Shown here in pieces: positions 1-10,165 of a stretch of DNA of 12,279 nucleotides. The notes under the pieces were generated by a model that was not told the DNA's origin, did not search any database, and saw only the letters and a program-made list of their open reading frames with translations. The stretch is from an uncultured Porphyromonadaceae bacterium (GTDB lineage Bacteria > Bacteroidota > Bacteroidia > Bacteroidales > Muribaculaceae): the NCBI GenBank assembly GCA_900549445.1, contig UROS01000063.1:1-12279 (forward strand), given 5' to 3'. The position numbers were made by a program, and so were the translations under genes. The first letter of the stretch is position 1, and the number at the start of each line of letters is the position of its first letter.

Positions 1-210
1 TTCGCTCCGCAACGGGTTACAGAGACATCGCCCTTCCAGGGCTTTTTCGCGGGGTGCTCACGGGGAGCGGCAGCTAAACGCAGCCGGAAAATGGGGTGGG
101 GGGCATTTGTCACCACAAGCTGCGCGCCACCTACGGGGCGCTTGCATGTGGCTACCGATAAGATGCTGCTACGCAGTATTATAGGCGGCTACGCCGCTGT
201 CCGGAGACCT
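1..210. repeat. G+C-rich non-coding segment with several short inverted repeats
   Basis: No convincing reading frame is visible. The segment holds a series of short stem-loops: a 5-bp stem at 30-34/38-42 followed on the plus strand by five T (43-47); 7-bp arms with one mismatch at 68-74/80-86; 5-bp arms at 124-128/137-141; and 5-bp arms at 185-189/193-197. The G+C-rich palindromic character and the shared string GGCGGCTACG, also present in the repeat array near 6693-6702, suggest degenerate interspersed palindromic repeat DNA. The stem at 30-47 could instead be a small terminator for a plus-strand gene to the left of the window. Repeat identity is inferred and needs comparison with the rest of the genome. 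Confidence 0.35.
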
Positions 211-363
211 GATTAAGTAAACAGTATTGCGCCGCTACTATTTGGATTCGCGATGGAGATGATGAGAAATGATTTTTTGCGGCGGACGTGAGAATCACAT
301 TCGTACTATATTTGACTGAGTGTCAGGATATTATAATTAAGTGGATAGATCATATGAAACGAG
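211..363. other. Non-coding spacer between repeat-like DNA and the gltD terminator
   Basis: This stretch is richer in A+T than its left neighbour and shows no credible coding frame. The only motif that stands out is TATATTTG at 307-314 on the plus strand, which fits the TAnnTTTG -7 box of Bacteroidota promoters. No TTG lies 19-21 nt upstream of it, so promoter activity is doubtful. A plus-strand transcript from there would reach the hairpin at 364-390 after about 45 nt. Confidence 0.4.
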
Positions 364-390
364 AACAGCCCTGCGGGGCGCAGGGCTGTT
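364..390 (-). terminator. Hairpin terminator downstream of gltD
   Basis: A perfect 12-bp inverted repeat (364-375 and 379-390) encloses a 3-nt loop. It begins 23 nt past the gltD stop codon, where the gltBD transcript would be expected to end. On the minus strand the following tract is only moderately T-rich, while on the plus strand the hairpin runs into TTTT at 389-392. The element could therefore terminate in both directions. The structure is read directly; termination is inferred. Confidence 0.65.
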
Positions 391-413
391 TTATGCGGGG
401 TTGGGGGCGGCGG

Positions 414-1844
414 TTATTTCGACTTGAGGTAGGTGTCGATTGATTTGGCGGTGTCGCGGCCGGCGGCGATGCAGCGGACTACGAGGGAGGCTCCGGAGGC
501 GACGTCGCCGGCGGCAAATACGCCCTCAACGCTCGTGGCGCGGGTCTGCGGGTCGACCTTTACGTTGCCGCGCTGGTCTTTCTCCACTCCGAGCTGTTCG
601 AGCAGTCCTTCCGCCACGGGATTGGTGAAGCCCATGGCGAGGAGCACGAGTTCGGCTTTTATCACTGACTTTTTGCCTGTGTGGATAAGGTTCATGCGCC
701 CCGTTGCCTCATCTTTCTGCCACTCAACTTCCTCGACCTCAACTTCCTTGAGGTTGCCGTTTTTGTCGGCGACGAAGCGGCGGGTGTCGAGCAGCCAGCG
801 GCGGTCGCATCCCTCCTCGTGGCTGCTGGAGGTCTTGAGCACGACGGGCCAGTAGGGCCAGGGGGTGGCGGGGTTGTCGCCAACGGGCGGTTTGGGCATG
901 ATTTCGATCTGGGTGACGGAGAGGGCGCCCTGACGGTGGGCGGTGCCGACGCAGTCGCTGCCGGTGTCGCCGCCGCCGATTACGAGCACGTTCTTACCCT
1001 TTGCGGAGATTCGTTCGGATTCGGCAATGTCGGCTCCGGCGTTCACGCGGTTCTGCTGCTGAAGGAGCTGCAGGGCGAAGTAGACGCCGGGAATGTCGCG
1101 ACCCTCGACCTTGAGGTCGCGGGGCACTTCGGAGCCCATGGCGAGGCAGACGGCGTCGAACTGCGAGAGGAGGTCGGCGGCGCTGATGTCGGTGCCGACT
1201 TTCACGCCGCAGCGGAATTCCACGCCTTCAGCTTCCATAAGGGCTACGCGGCGGTCGATCACGCTCTTGTCGAGCTTGAAGTCGGGGATGCCGAAGCGCA
1301 GGAGTCCGCCGGGGCGCTCATTTTTCTCGAAAACGGTGACGCTGTGACCCTTGCGGTTGAGGCGGTTGGCACACGCCAGGCCGGCAGGGCCTGAGCCGAT
1401 GACAGCCACGCGCTTGCCGGTGCGGCGGCGCGGAACCTGCGGCTTGACGATACCCTCGGCGAAAGCGCGCTCCACGATGGCGAGCTCGTTTTCGCGGACG
1501 GTGACCGGCTCGTGCTCGCGGTTGAGCACGCAGCCCTTCTCGCAGAGAGCGGGACAGACGCGGCCGGTGAATTCGGGGAAGTCGTCGGTGTCGACGAGGA
1601 GCCGGAACGCGCCCGCGATGTCGTCCTTGTAGAGCCGGTCCTGCCATTCGGGCTGACGGTTTCCGAGGGGGCAGCTCCAGTGGCAGAATGCGATGCCGCA
1701 CTCCATGCAGCGCGAAGCCTGCTCGCGGCGGTCGGGGGCATTGAGCCTCACCTCCACCTCCTTATAGTCGTTGACGCGCTCGCTTACGGGACGATAGCCG
1801 CCCTCGCGGCGCGGGATACTCATGAATGCTTTGGGATTTCCCAT
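414..1844 (-). CDS. gltD: NADPH-dependent glutamate synthase, small (beta) subunit
   Basis: GltD takes electrons from NADPH on FAD and passes them through iron-sulfur clusters to the large subunit, where glutamate is made from glutamine and 2-oxoglutarate in the cytoplasm. The 476-residue product has the usual family length. The N-terminal ferredoxin-like part has two cysteine groups for 4Fe-4S clusters: C46-x2-C49-x4-C54-x3-C58 and C97-x3-C101-x3-C105. An FAD-binding Rossmann motif follows (G150-x-G152-x2-G155), then the NADPH-binding motif G290-x-G292-x2-G295. A C-terminal FAD-contact motif, AAGDVASGAS, lies near residue 447. The start is the ATG at 1844, 33 nt downstream of the gltB stop, so the two subunits are almost certainly co-transcribed. 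The hairpin at 364-390 closes the unit. GltD-like paralogues occur in other oxidoreductases, but the adjacent gltB settles the assignment. No defects are visible. Confidence 0.97.
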   Translation of the reverse strand: MGNPKAFMSIPRREGGYRPVSERVNDYKEVEVRLNAPDRREQASRCMECGIAFCHWSCPLGNRQPEWQDRLYKDDIAGAFRLLVDTDDFPEFTGRVCPALCEKGCVLNREHEPVTVRENELAIVERAFAEGIVKPQVPRRRTGKRVAVIGSGPAGLACANRLNRKGHSVTVFEKNERPGGLLRFGIPDFKLDKSVIDRRVALMEAEGVEFRCGVKVGTDISAADLLSQFDAVCLAMGSEVPRDLKVEGRDIPGVYFALQLLQQQNRVNAGADIAESERISAKGKNVLVIGGGDTGSDCVGTAHRQGALSVTQIEIMPKPPVGDNPATPWPYWPVVLKTSSSHEEGCDRRWLLDTRRFVADKNGNLKEVEVEEVEWQKDEATGRMNLIHTGKKSVIKAELVLLAMGFTNPVAEGLLEQLGVEKDQRGNVKVDPQTRATSVEGVFAAGDVASGASLVVRCIAAGRDTAKSIDTYLKSK

Positions 1845-1877
1845 AATATATTTATATGTATACTGTAGGGTTCGACA

Positions 1878-6380
<4,503 letters not shown>

Positions 6381-6413
6381 ACAATAATGTTTTTTAGTTC
6401 TTTTTTACCGCGA

Positions 6414-6444
6414 CAAAAATAGCATAATTTGATAAACTGTACAA
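6414..6444 (-). promoter_or_regulatory. Predicted gltBD promoter (sigma-ABfr type)
   Basis: Read on the minus strand, TTG (6444-6442) is followed after 20 nt by TATTTTTG (6421-6414), matching the Bacteroidota -33/-7 consensus TTG and TAnnTTTG. The expected start site near 6408 gives an A+T-rich leader of about 28 nt before the gltB ATG, with no Shine-Dalgarno sequence, which is usual in this phylum. A 14-bp palindrome abuts the -33 box. Confidence 0.75.
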
Positions 6445-6446
6445 GA

Positions 6447-6460
6447 AAAATTGCAATTTT
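6447..6460. promoter_or_regulatory. 14-bp perfect palindrome next to the gltB -33 box (candidate operator)
   Basis: The sequence AAAATTGCAATTTT is a perfect inverted repeat centred between 6453 and 6454. It starts 2 nt upstream of the TTG at 6442-6444 in the direction of gltB transcription. That position suits an activator or repressor dimer controlling glutamate synthase. The flanks extend the symmetry imperfectly (AAGAAA on one side, TTTCTTT on the other). AT-rich palindromes also arise by chance, so the regulatory role is inferred. Confidence 0.4.
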
Positions 6461-6549
6461 CTTTGAAATTATTTGTTTTAGCGGCTATTTTCTATGAAAA
6501 TGGCGCAAGTCGGGTCTTTAGAGTCTGTGAGTTCTCTAAAAGTCTTTAA

Positions 6550-6699
6550 GGTCGGCGCGGGGTGCTTTCGCCGGAGGGCGGCTGCACGGGCCGTGCAGCC
6601 CTACAATGGTTGGCGGGAGGTGCTTTCGCCGGAGGGCGGCTGCACGGGCCGTGCAGCCCTACAATGGTCGGCAGGGGGAGCTTTCGCCGGAGGGCGGCT
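6550..6699. repeat. 58-bp tandem repeat, about 2.6 copies, with an internal hairpin
   Basis: Three units repeat with an exact period of 58 bp (the GCTTTCGCCGG core starts at 6564, 6622 and 6680). Units 1 and 2 are identical over 50 bp (6561-6610 and 6619-6668). Unit 3 matches up to 6699 and then diverges. Each complete unit holds a perfect 10-bp stem, GGCTGCACGG and its complement separated by a single base (6580-6600 and 6638-6658), followed by CCCTACAATGG. The period is not a multiple of three. Open frames through the array are made of the repeat itself and resemble no protein I know. The array lies between the terminator at 6745 and the gltB promoter. Most likely it is a locally duplicated REP-like interspersed palindrome. 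Confidence 0.85.
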
Positions 6700-6744
6700 A
6701 CGGGGTGTGTGCAGACTTTGCGCGGGGGTATGGGAAAAGGGCAT

Positions 6745-6776
6745 AAAAAAAATTACTCGTCGTCTCGACGAATAAT
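6745..6776 (-). terminator. Strong rho-independent terminator
   Basis: On the minus strand an 11-bp stem with one mismatch (6776-6766 pairing with 6762-6752) closes a 3-nt loop. It is followed directly by eight T (6752-6745, the first within the stem). This is the best-formed intrinsic terminator in the window. It ends the short transcription unit that starts near 6810, and would also stop any read-through from the regulator gene upstream, whose stop codon is about 150 nt away. Confidence 0.88.
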
Positions 6777-6810
6777 CTTCTTACCTTAAATCTAATACCA
6801 TGAAAAACTT
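6745..6810 (-). ncRNA. Predicted small RNA of about 65 nt
   Basis: A Bacteroidota-type promoter at 6815-6844 and a strong terminator at 6745-6776 delimit a complete unit with a predicted start near 6810. Its first half is single-stranded-looking and A+T-rich, and its second half is the terminator hairpin. A 6-codon ORF (MVLDLR, 6801-6781) fills the first part. The layout resembles short Bacteroidales RNAs such as the Bacteroidales-1 motif, which is bounded by exactly this kind of promoter and terminator. I also recall the string ATGGTATTAGATTTAAGG recurring in other Bacteroidales, but I cannot verify either link here. The alternative is a leader peptide or an attenuator fragment with no gene attached. 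No downstream gene is left to control: the next gene, gltB, has its own promoter about 300 nt further on. Confidence 0.55.
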
Positions 6811-6814
6811 GTTG

Positions 6815-6844
6815 CAAAGGTAAGGACTTTTTTTAAGTCTGCAA
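6815..6844 (-). promoter_or_regulatory. Predicted promoter of the small RNA
   Basis: On the minus strand TTG (6844-6842) and TACCTTTG (6822-6815) are separated by 19 nt, the preferred Bacteroidota spacing. This is one of the two best promoter matches in the window. The spacer contains an A-rich run flanked by GACTT and AAGTC, giving a small inverted repeat across the promoter (6826-6838) that might bind a regulator. Confidence 0.75.
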
Positions 6845-6924
6845 TACCTAAGGGTGATATTTAACGTATTTTAACCTTAAATTATCTAAAACAATAGAGT
6901 TTCAACTCTGAAACCGCGGGAGGG

Positions 6925-7623
6925 TTATCCGAATTTGGAGATTTTGCGGAGCAGAGACTCGTTGAGAATCTTGATTTTGCGGCCGTCGACCACTATGAGA
7001 TGCTCGGCAACGAAGTTGGAGAGGGTGCGGATGGCGTTTGAGGTGGTCATGTTGGAGAGGTTGGCGAGATCCTCGCGTCCCATGTAGATGGCAAGGGTTA
7101 CGCCGTCGTCCTCGTATCCGTAGTTTTCGAGCAGTACAATCAGCGCTTCGGCGAGGCGTCCGCGTATATGCTTCTGTGTGAGGTTTACAATCTTGGTGTC
7201 GCTGTTGCCGAGATTGCGCGAGAGCTCGTGGATGAAGAACATAGCGAGGCGATCGTTGTGGCGTATCATATCCGTGACCACCGACATCGGCAGGGTGCCG
7301 AGGGTAGAGGGTTCGAGAGTAGCAGCGCTCGAAACGTAGGGTTCGCCGGCAAAGTAGGCCCGGTATCCGAAATATTGGACGGGTTTTATGAGGCGGAGAA
7401 TCTGGACTCGGCCTCCCACGCCGTCCTTAAACTTCTTGACGCTGCCCGTGAGGAGAGTCCAGAGGTATTCCGGTTCGTCTTTTTCAGCGTAGATTATCTG
7501 GTTTTTCTTGTATTTGTGGATGATGAAATTGTCGAGGACACGGCGTTTCTCATCCCTGTCGAGAACAGACCAGATTTCTGCGAGGTCTTCAGCTATTACC
7601 CGTTCGATTGCGCTTTTAATCAT
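6925..7623 (-). CDS. Crp/Fnr-superfamily transcriptional regulator
   Basis: A 232-residue DNA-binding regulator. A cyclic-nucleotide-binding-like beta-roll covers roughly residues 15-125, a dimerisation helix follows at about 126-150, and a winged helix-turn-helix lies at about 150-230 (recognition region around REDLANLSNMTTSNAIRTL, 183-201). The usual cAMP phosphate-binding signature (GE...R-S/T-A) is replaced by FGYRAYFAGEPYVSSA (85-100), so cAMP binding is unlikely. The protein has no cysteine at all, which rules out an FNR-type Fe-S sensor; the signal is unknown. I take the ATG at 7623. An in-frame TTG at 7662 would add 13 residues but lies inside the predicted -7 box. The gene has its own promoter 95 nt past the tolC-like stop. 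Behind its stop codon lies only a weak hairpin (6899-6914). Its neighbours, the export operon and gltBD, are possible targets by proximity only. Confidence 0.9.
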   Translation of the reverse strand: MIKSAIERVIAEDLAEIWSVLDRDEKRRVLDNFIIHKYKKNQIIYAEKDEPEYLWTLLTGSVKKFKDGVGGRVQILRLIKPVQYFGYRAYFAGEPYVSSAATLEPSTLGTLPMSVVTDMIRHNDRLAMFFIHELSRNLGNSDTKIVNLTQKHIRGRLAEALIVLLENYGYEDDGVTLAIYMGREDLANLSNMTTSNAIRTLSNFVAEHLIVVDGRKIKILNESLLRKISKFG

Positions 7624-7637
7624 ATTCGTAGATGTTT

Positions 7638-7652
7638 TACAGCACTGCTGTA
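7638..7652. promoter_or_regulatory. 15-bp palindrome in the regulator's 5' leader
   Basis: TACAGCA-G-TGCTGTA (minus strand) is a perfect 7-1-7 inverted repeat. It sits just downstream of the predicted transcription start near 7655 and 14 nt before the ATG at 7623. An operator there would block transcription, which makes autorepression by the encoded Crp/Fnr-type protein plausible. The sequence does not match the classic CRP (TGTGA-N6-TCACA) or FNR (TTGAT-N4-ATCAA) sites. It could instead fold as a small RNA hairpin in the leader. Confidence 0.4.
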
Positions 7653-7659
7653 TAGCAGA

Positions 7660-7688
7660 CAAAGTTACGACTTTAAATTTACAGACAG
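7660..7688 (-). promoter_or_regulatory. Predicted promoter of the Crp/Fnr-type regulator
   Basis: TAACTTTG on the minus strand (7667-7660) fits TAnnTTTG exactly and lies 36 nt upstream of the chosen ATG. The -33 region is weak: the nearest candidate is CTG at 7688-7686, 18 nt away. A weak -33 box may indicate dependence on an activator. An inverted repeat ACAGACA/TGTCTGT (7681-7687 and 7713-7719) flanks the upstream side, ending at the last base of the tolC-like stop codon. Confidence 0.55.
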
Positions 7689-7718
7689 TGTTAATTATAG
7701 TTAAAAGCGCAATGTCTG

Positions 7719-9023
7719 TCAGTGGCGGTTGTAGAATTCGAGTATGCGGTTGCGCAGAATCATTTCGTATTTGGCCTGTACCATTTCGGCGCGGTTGCGT
7801 ACATACTGGCTTTTGGCCTGTTCGAATTCGGTGGCGTTTGCACGGCCGTAGTTGAACTTCTCGGTGACAGCCTCGAGGGCGGCGCGGGAAGCGCCGGCGG
7901 CGGTGACGGCGGCGTCGTACTTGCGCGACGAGGCCACTGCCTGGTAATATGCCTGGCGTATCTCCTTGAAGAGATTGGAGGAGCGCTGGTCGAGTTCGAG
8001 TTCGGCGGTGACGCGCTGCACTTTGGCACGGCGGATCTGGTTGCGGGTAGAGAAGGCGTCGAAGATGGGGATCTGGAGACTGAAGCCGAGCGATTTGCTG
8101 AAATTGTCGCGCATCTGGCTGCGGAAACCGGCGTTGTCGAATCCCGAAACCTTGTAGTAGCTGCTGCCGAGCGAGGCGTTGAAGTTCAGGCGGGGGAGAT
8201 AGCCGCTGCGGGCGAGGGAAATCTGACGGTCGGCGGCGGAGACGCCGAGACGTGCCGCGCGGATGGAATGATTGTTGGCCAGGGCATTCGCATACACTTC
8301 ATCGGGGCTGAAAATGCCGCGGATTTCATCGTCGGAAACCGGATTGATGTCGAACCCGGTCATATCGTCGAGCTCGAGAATGCGGGCGAGATCAACGAGG
8401 GCGAGCTGACGGTCGTTGTCGGTGGTGACGACGCTGAGACTGTCGTTGGCGAGCTGTGCCTCGGACTGAACCACGTCGAGTTCGGGAATCTTGCCGTTTT
8501 CAAACAGGGTGCGCTGTTTTTCGAGTTCGACTGCCGAGAGCCGTGCCTGTTCGCATGCAACGTCGTGGAGTTCGCGGGTGTAGAGCACCTGGAGATATTG
8601 CGAAATGACGTTGAGCGTAACGTCGTCTTTGGCAGCTTCCGACTCCTCGACGAGGCGCTGCAGGTTCTCGCGCGAGTATCTGAGCTGGCGCACGGCGCTC
8701 AGGCCCTGAAATACGGGGAGGGATAGAGAGCCGTTGAAACTTGTCATCGACGTGTTGCGGTTGGCGTAGGTGTTTTCGGCTGTCAGACCTCGGCCGAAGT
8801 CCCAGTTCTGTCCGGCGCCGGCGCTGACGGTGGGAAGGAATCGGTCTTTGGCCTCTACAACGTCGAGTTCGCCGCCGCGGAGGTTAATGAGGGAGCTGCG
8901 CACGTTGAGATTGTGGGAAACGGCATAGGAAATGCAACTGTCGAGCGACCATGCGGTCTGCTGTGCTGAAGCGGCTGCCGACGAAAGACATACGATCGCC
9001 GCGGAAAGAATTATCTTTTTCAT
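7719..9023 (-). CDS. TolC-family outer-membrane efflux protein
   Basis: The outer-membrane channel of a tripartite exporter, expected to trimerise into a beta-barrel with a long periplasmic alpha-helical tunnel. The 434-residue precursor starts with a signal peptide: KK, a hydrophobic core, then ASA at 18-20 followed by QQ. C12 is not in an acceptable lipobox, so ordinary signal peptidase I cleavage is likely. Two OEP repeats follow, roughly 25-205 and 232-430. Both have the long Ala/Gln/Glu-rich helices of the family, and both contain beta-strand segments near GLSAVRQLRYS and FDAFSTRNQIRRAK, where the two barrel strands usually join the helices. The gene begins 5 nt after the adaptor gene stops and is the last gene of the operon. 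The substrate cannot be deduced. The nearest E. coli analogue is TolC in MacAB-TolC, but similarity is at family level only. Confidence 0.93.
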   Translation of the reverse strand: MKKIILSAAIVCLSSAAASAQQTAWSLDSCISYAVSHNLNVRSSLINLRGGELDVVEAKDRFLPTVSAGAGQNWDFGRGLTAENTYANRNTSMTSFNGSLSLPVFQGLSAVRQLRYSRENLQRLVEESEAAKDDVTLNVISQYLQVLYTRELHDVACEQARLSAVELEKQRTLFENGKIPELDVVQSEAQLANDSLSVVTTDNDRQLALVDLARILELDDMTGFDINPVSDDEIRGIFSPDEVYANALANNHSIRAARLGVSAADRQISLARSGYLPRLNFNASLGSSYYKVSGFDNAGFRSQMRDNFSKSLGFSLQIPIFDAFSTRNQIRRAKVQRVTAELELDQRSSNLFKEIRQAYYQAVASSRKYDAAVTAAGASRAALEAVTEKFNYGRANATEFEQAKSQYVRNRAEMVQAKYEMILRNRILEFYNRH

Positions 9024-9028
9024 TGCGG

Positions 9029-10135
9029 TCAGTTTTCAGAGTCCTTGATTTCGTTTCCGCGGAGGCGCACGTTTTTGTCGATACCGCCTTTAACCTGAAT
9101 CGAGATACCGTCGGAAGTTCCTGTCGTGATGGCACGGCGCTGGAAAATCTGCTTGGGAACGGAGTCGGTGAGCACGTAGACGAAAGTGCTGTCGCCGGCA
9201 AACTCTATGGTGCTTTCGGGTATGGTGAGCACGTCGGCGGCCTTGTTGAGCGATACGGTGGCGTTGGCGCTGTAGCCGGCGCGGAGCTGTTCGCCTTCGG
9301 GAACCTTGACGGCGGCTTTGATTTCAAACGTGTTGGCGCCGTTGAGTTCGGTGCCTTTCGGGGCGATATACTCGATGGTGGCGCTGAGCGGATGGTCGGG
9401 AAGTGCGCCGATGGCGATTTCCATAGGCTGGCCCACACTGAGCAGACCTACCTCGGTTTCGTCGACCTTGCCTTTGAAGATGAGGTCGCTCATGTCGGCC
9501 ACGGTGGCCACGGTTGTGCCGTCGTTCATGGTGTTGGCCTGAATGACGGATGAACCGACTTTTACAGGCACGTCGAGCACCAGACCGGATGTAGTGGCGC
9601 GGACGAGGGTGTTGCTTCCCTTTGCGTTGGTTTTCGAGACGCCTTCCTTCACGATGGAGTAGGCGTCTTCGGCTGCGGCGAGCTCTGCCTTAGCCTGGTT
9701 GAGGGTAGTGGTGGAGGTTTCGAACTCTTCGAGCGAGATTACCTTTTTGGCATAGAGCTGAGCATTGCGGTCGTTCTTGAGCCGGGCGTCGTTGAGGGCG
9801 ATGCGGGCGGTCTCGATGCGGCTGTAGGCTGAGGCGAGCTGCTGTTCGTCGGGGATGACCTTGATGTGAGCGATGACGTCGCCTACGTTTACGCGGTCGC
9901 CCGCCTCGACGTTGATTTCCGAGATTATGCCTGATACCTGAGGCTTGATTTCGATTTCGTCGCGGGGTTCGATTTTGCCCGTAAGGACAGTTGTGCGCTC
10001 AATGTCGCCAACCGTGGGCGACACGATTTCGTAGACTTTCTCTTTGGCGCGGGAATTCATGTAGAGATATACAAATGTTCCCACAAACAGGGCTGCGACG
10101 AGAACCCACAGCGTAATCCTGAAGAACTTTTTCAT
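9029..10135 (-). CDS. Periplasmic adaptor (membrane fusion) protein, MacA/HlyD family
   Basis: This protein links the inner-membrane permease to the TolC-like channel. The 368-residue product has one N-terminal membrane anchor (about 8-26) and no signal-peptidase site, so it should stay tethered to the inner membrane. The first half of the lipoyl-like domain lies at 60-92 (IKPQVSGIISEINVEAGDRV), a fairly short helical hairpin at about 97-165, and the second lipoyl half at 178-200 (TSGLVLDVPVKVGSSV). A beta-barrel domain spans about 215-300 and a membrane-proximal domain the remainder, with the conserved LRAGYSANATV near 284-294. The order adaptor then TolC, after two MacB-like permeases, points to ABC-driven MacAB-type export rather than an RND pump. 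The start ATG at 10135 is 30 nt after the permease stop. Confidence 0.93.
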   Translation of the reverse strand: MKKFFRITLWVLVAALFVGTFVYLYMNSRAKEKVYEIVSPTVGDIERTTVLTGKIEPRDEIEIKPQVSGIISEINVEAGDRVNVGDVIAHIKVIPDEQQLASAYSRIETARIALNDARLKNDRNAQLYAKKVISLEEFETSTTTLNQAKAELAAAEDAYSIVKEGVSKTNAKGSNTLVRATTSGLVLDVPVKVGSSVIQANTMNDGTTVATVADMSDLIFKGKVDETEVGLLSVGQPMEIAIGALPDHPLSATIEYIAPKGTELNGANTFEIKAAVKVPEGEQLRAGYSANATVSLNKAADVLTIPESTIEFAGDSTFVYVLTDSVPKQIFQRRAITTGTSDGISIQVKGGIDKNVRLRGNEIKDSEN

Positions 10136-10165
10136 AATTGAAACGTATTTTTTTATGATTTTTTA

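Noticed and set aside
681..1394. A 237-codon open frame on the plus strand opposite gltD
   Set aside because: It runs antisense to the FAD- and NADPH-binding motifs of gltD and has no recognisable domain.
6550..6699. CRISPR array
   Set aside because: The units are directly abutting with no unique spacers, there are fewer than three copies, and no cas gene is present.
6494..6789. Two overlapping plus-strand open frames through the 58-bp repeats
   Set aside because: They consist mostly of translated repeat units. The 58-bp period shifts the frame between units, and the frames run through a terminator for the opposite strand.
6896..6914. Terminator directly after the regulator gene
   Set aside because: Two alternative 6-bp stems overlap here (6896-6909 and 6899-6914) and the T-tract is poor. 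The strong terminator at 6745-6776 is a better end point, so I do not list this one as a feature.
7624..7662. TTG start codon 13 residues upstream of the regulator's ATG
   Set aside because: It overlaps the predicted -7 box TAACTTTG and would precede the transcription start.
7722..8726. A 334-codon open frame on the plus strand opposite the TolC-like gene
   Set aside because: It is an antisense shadow of a well-supported gene, with the same biased composition and no recognisable domain.
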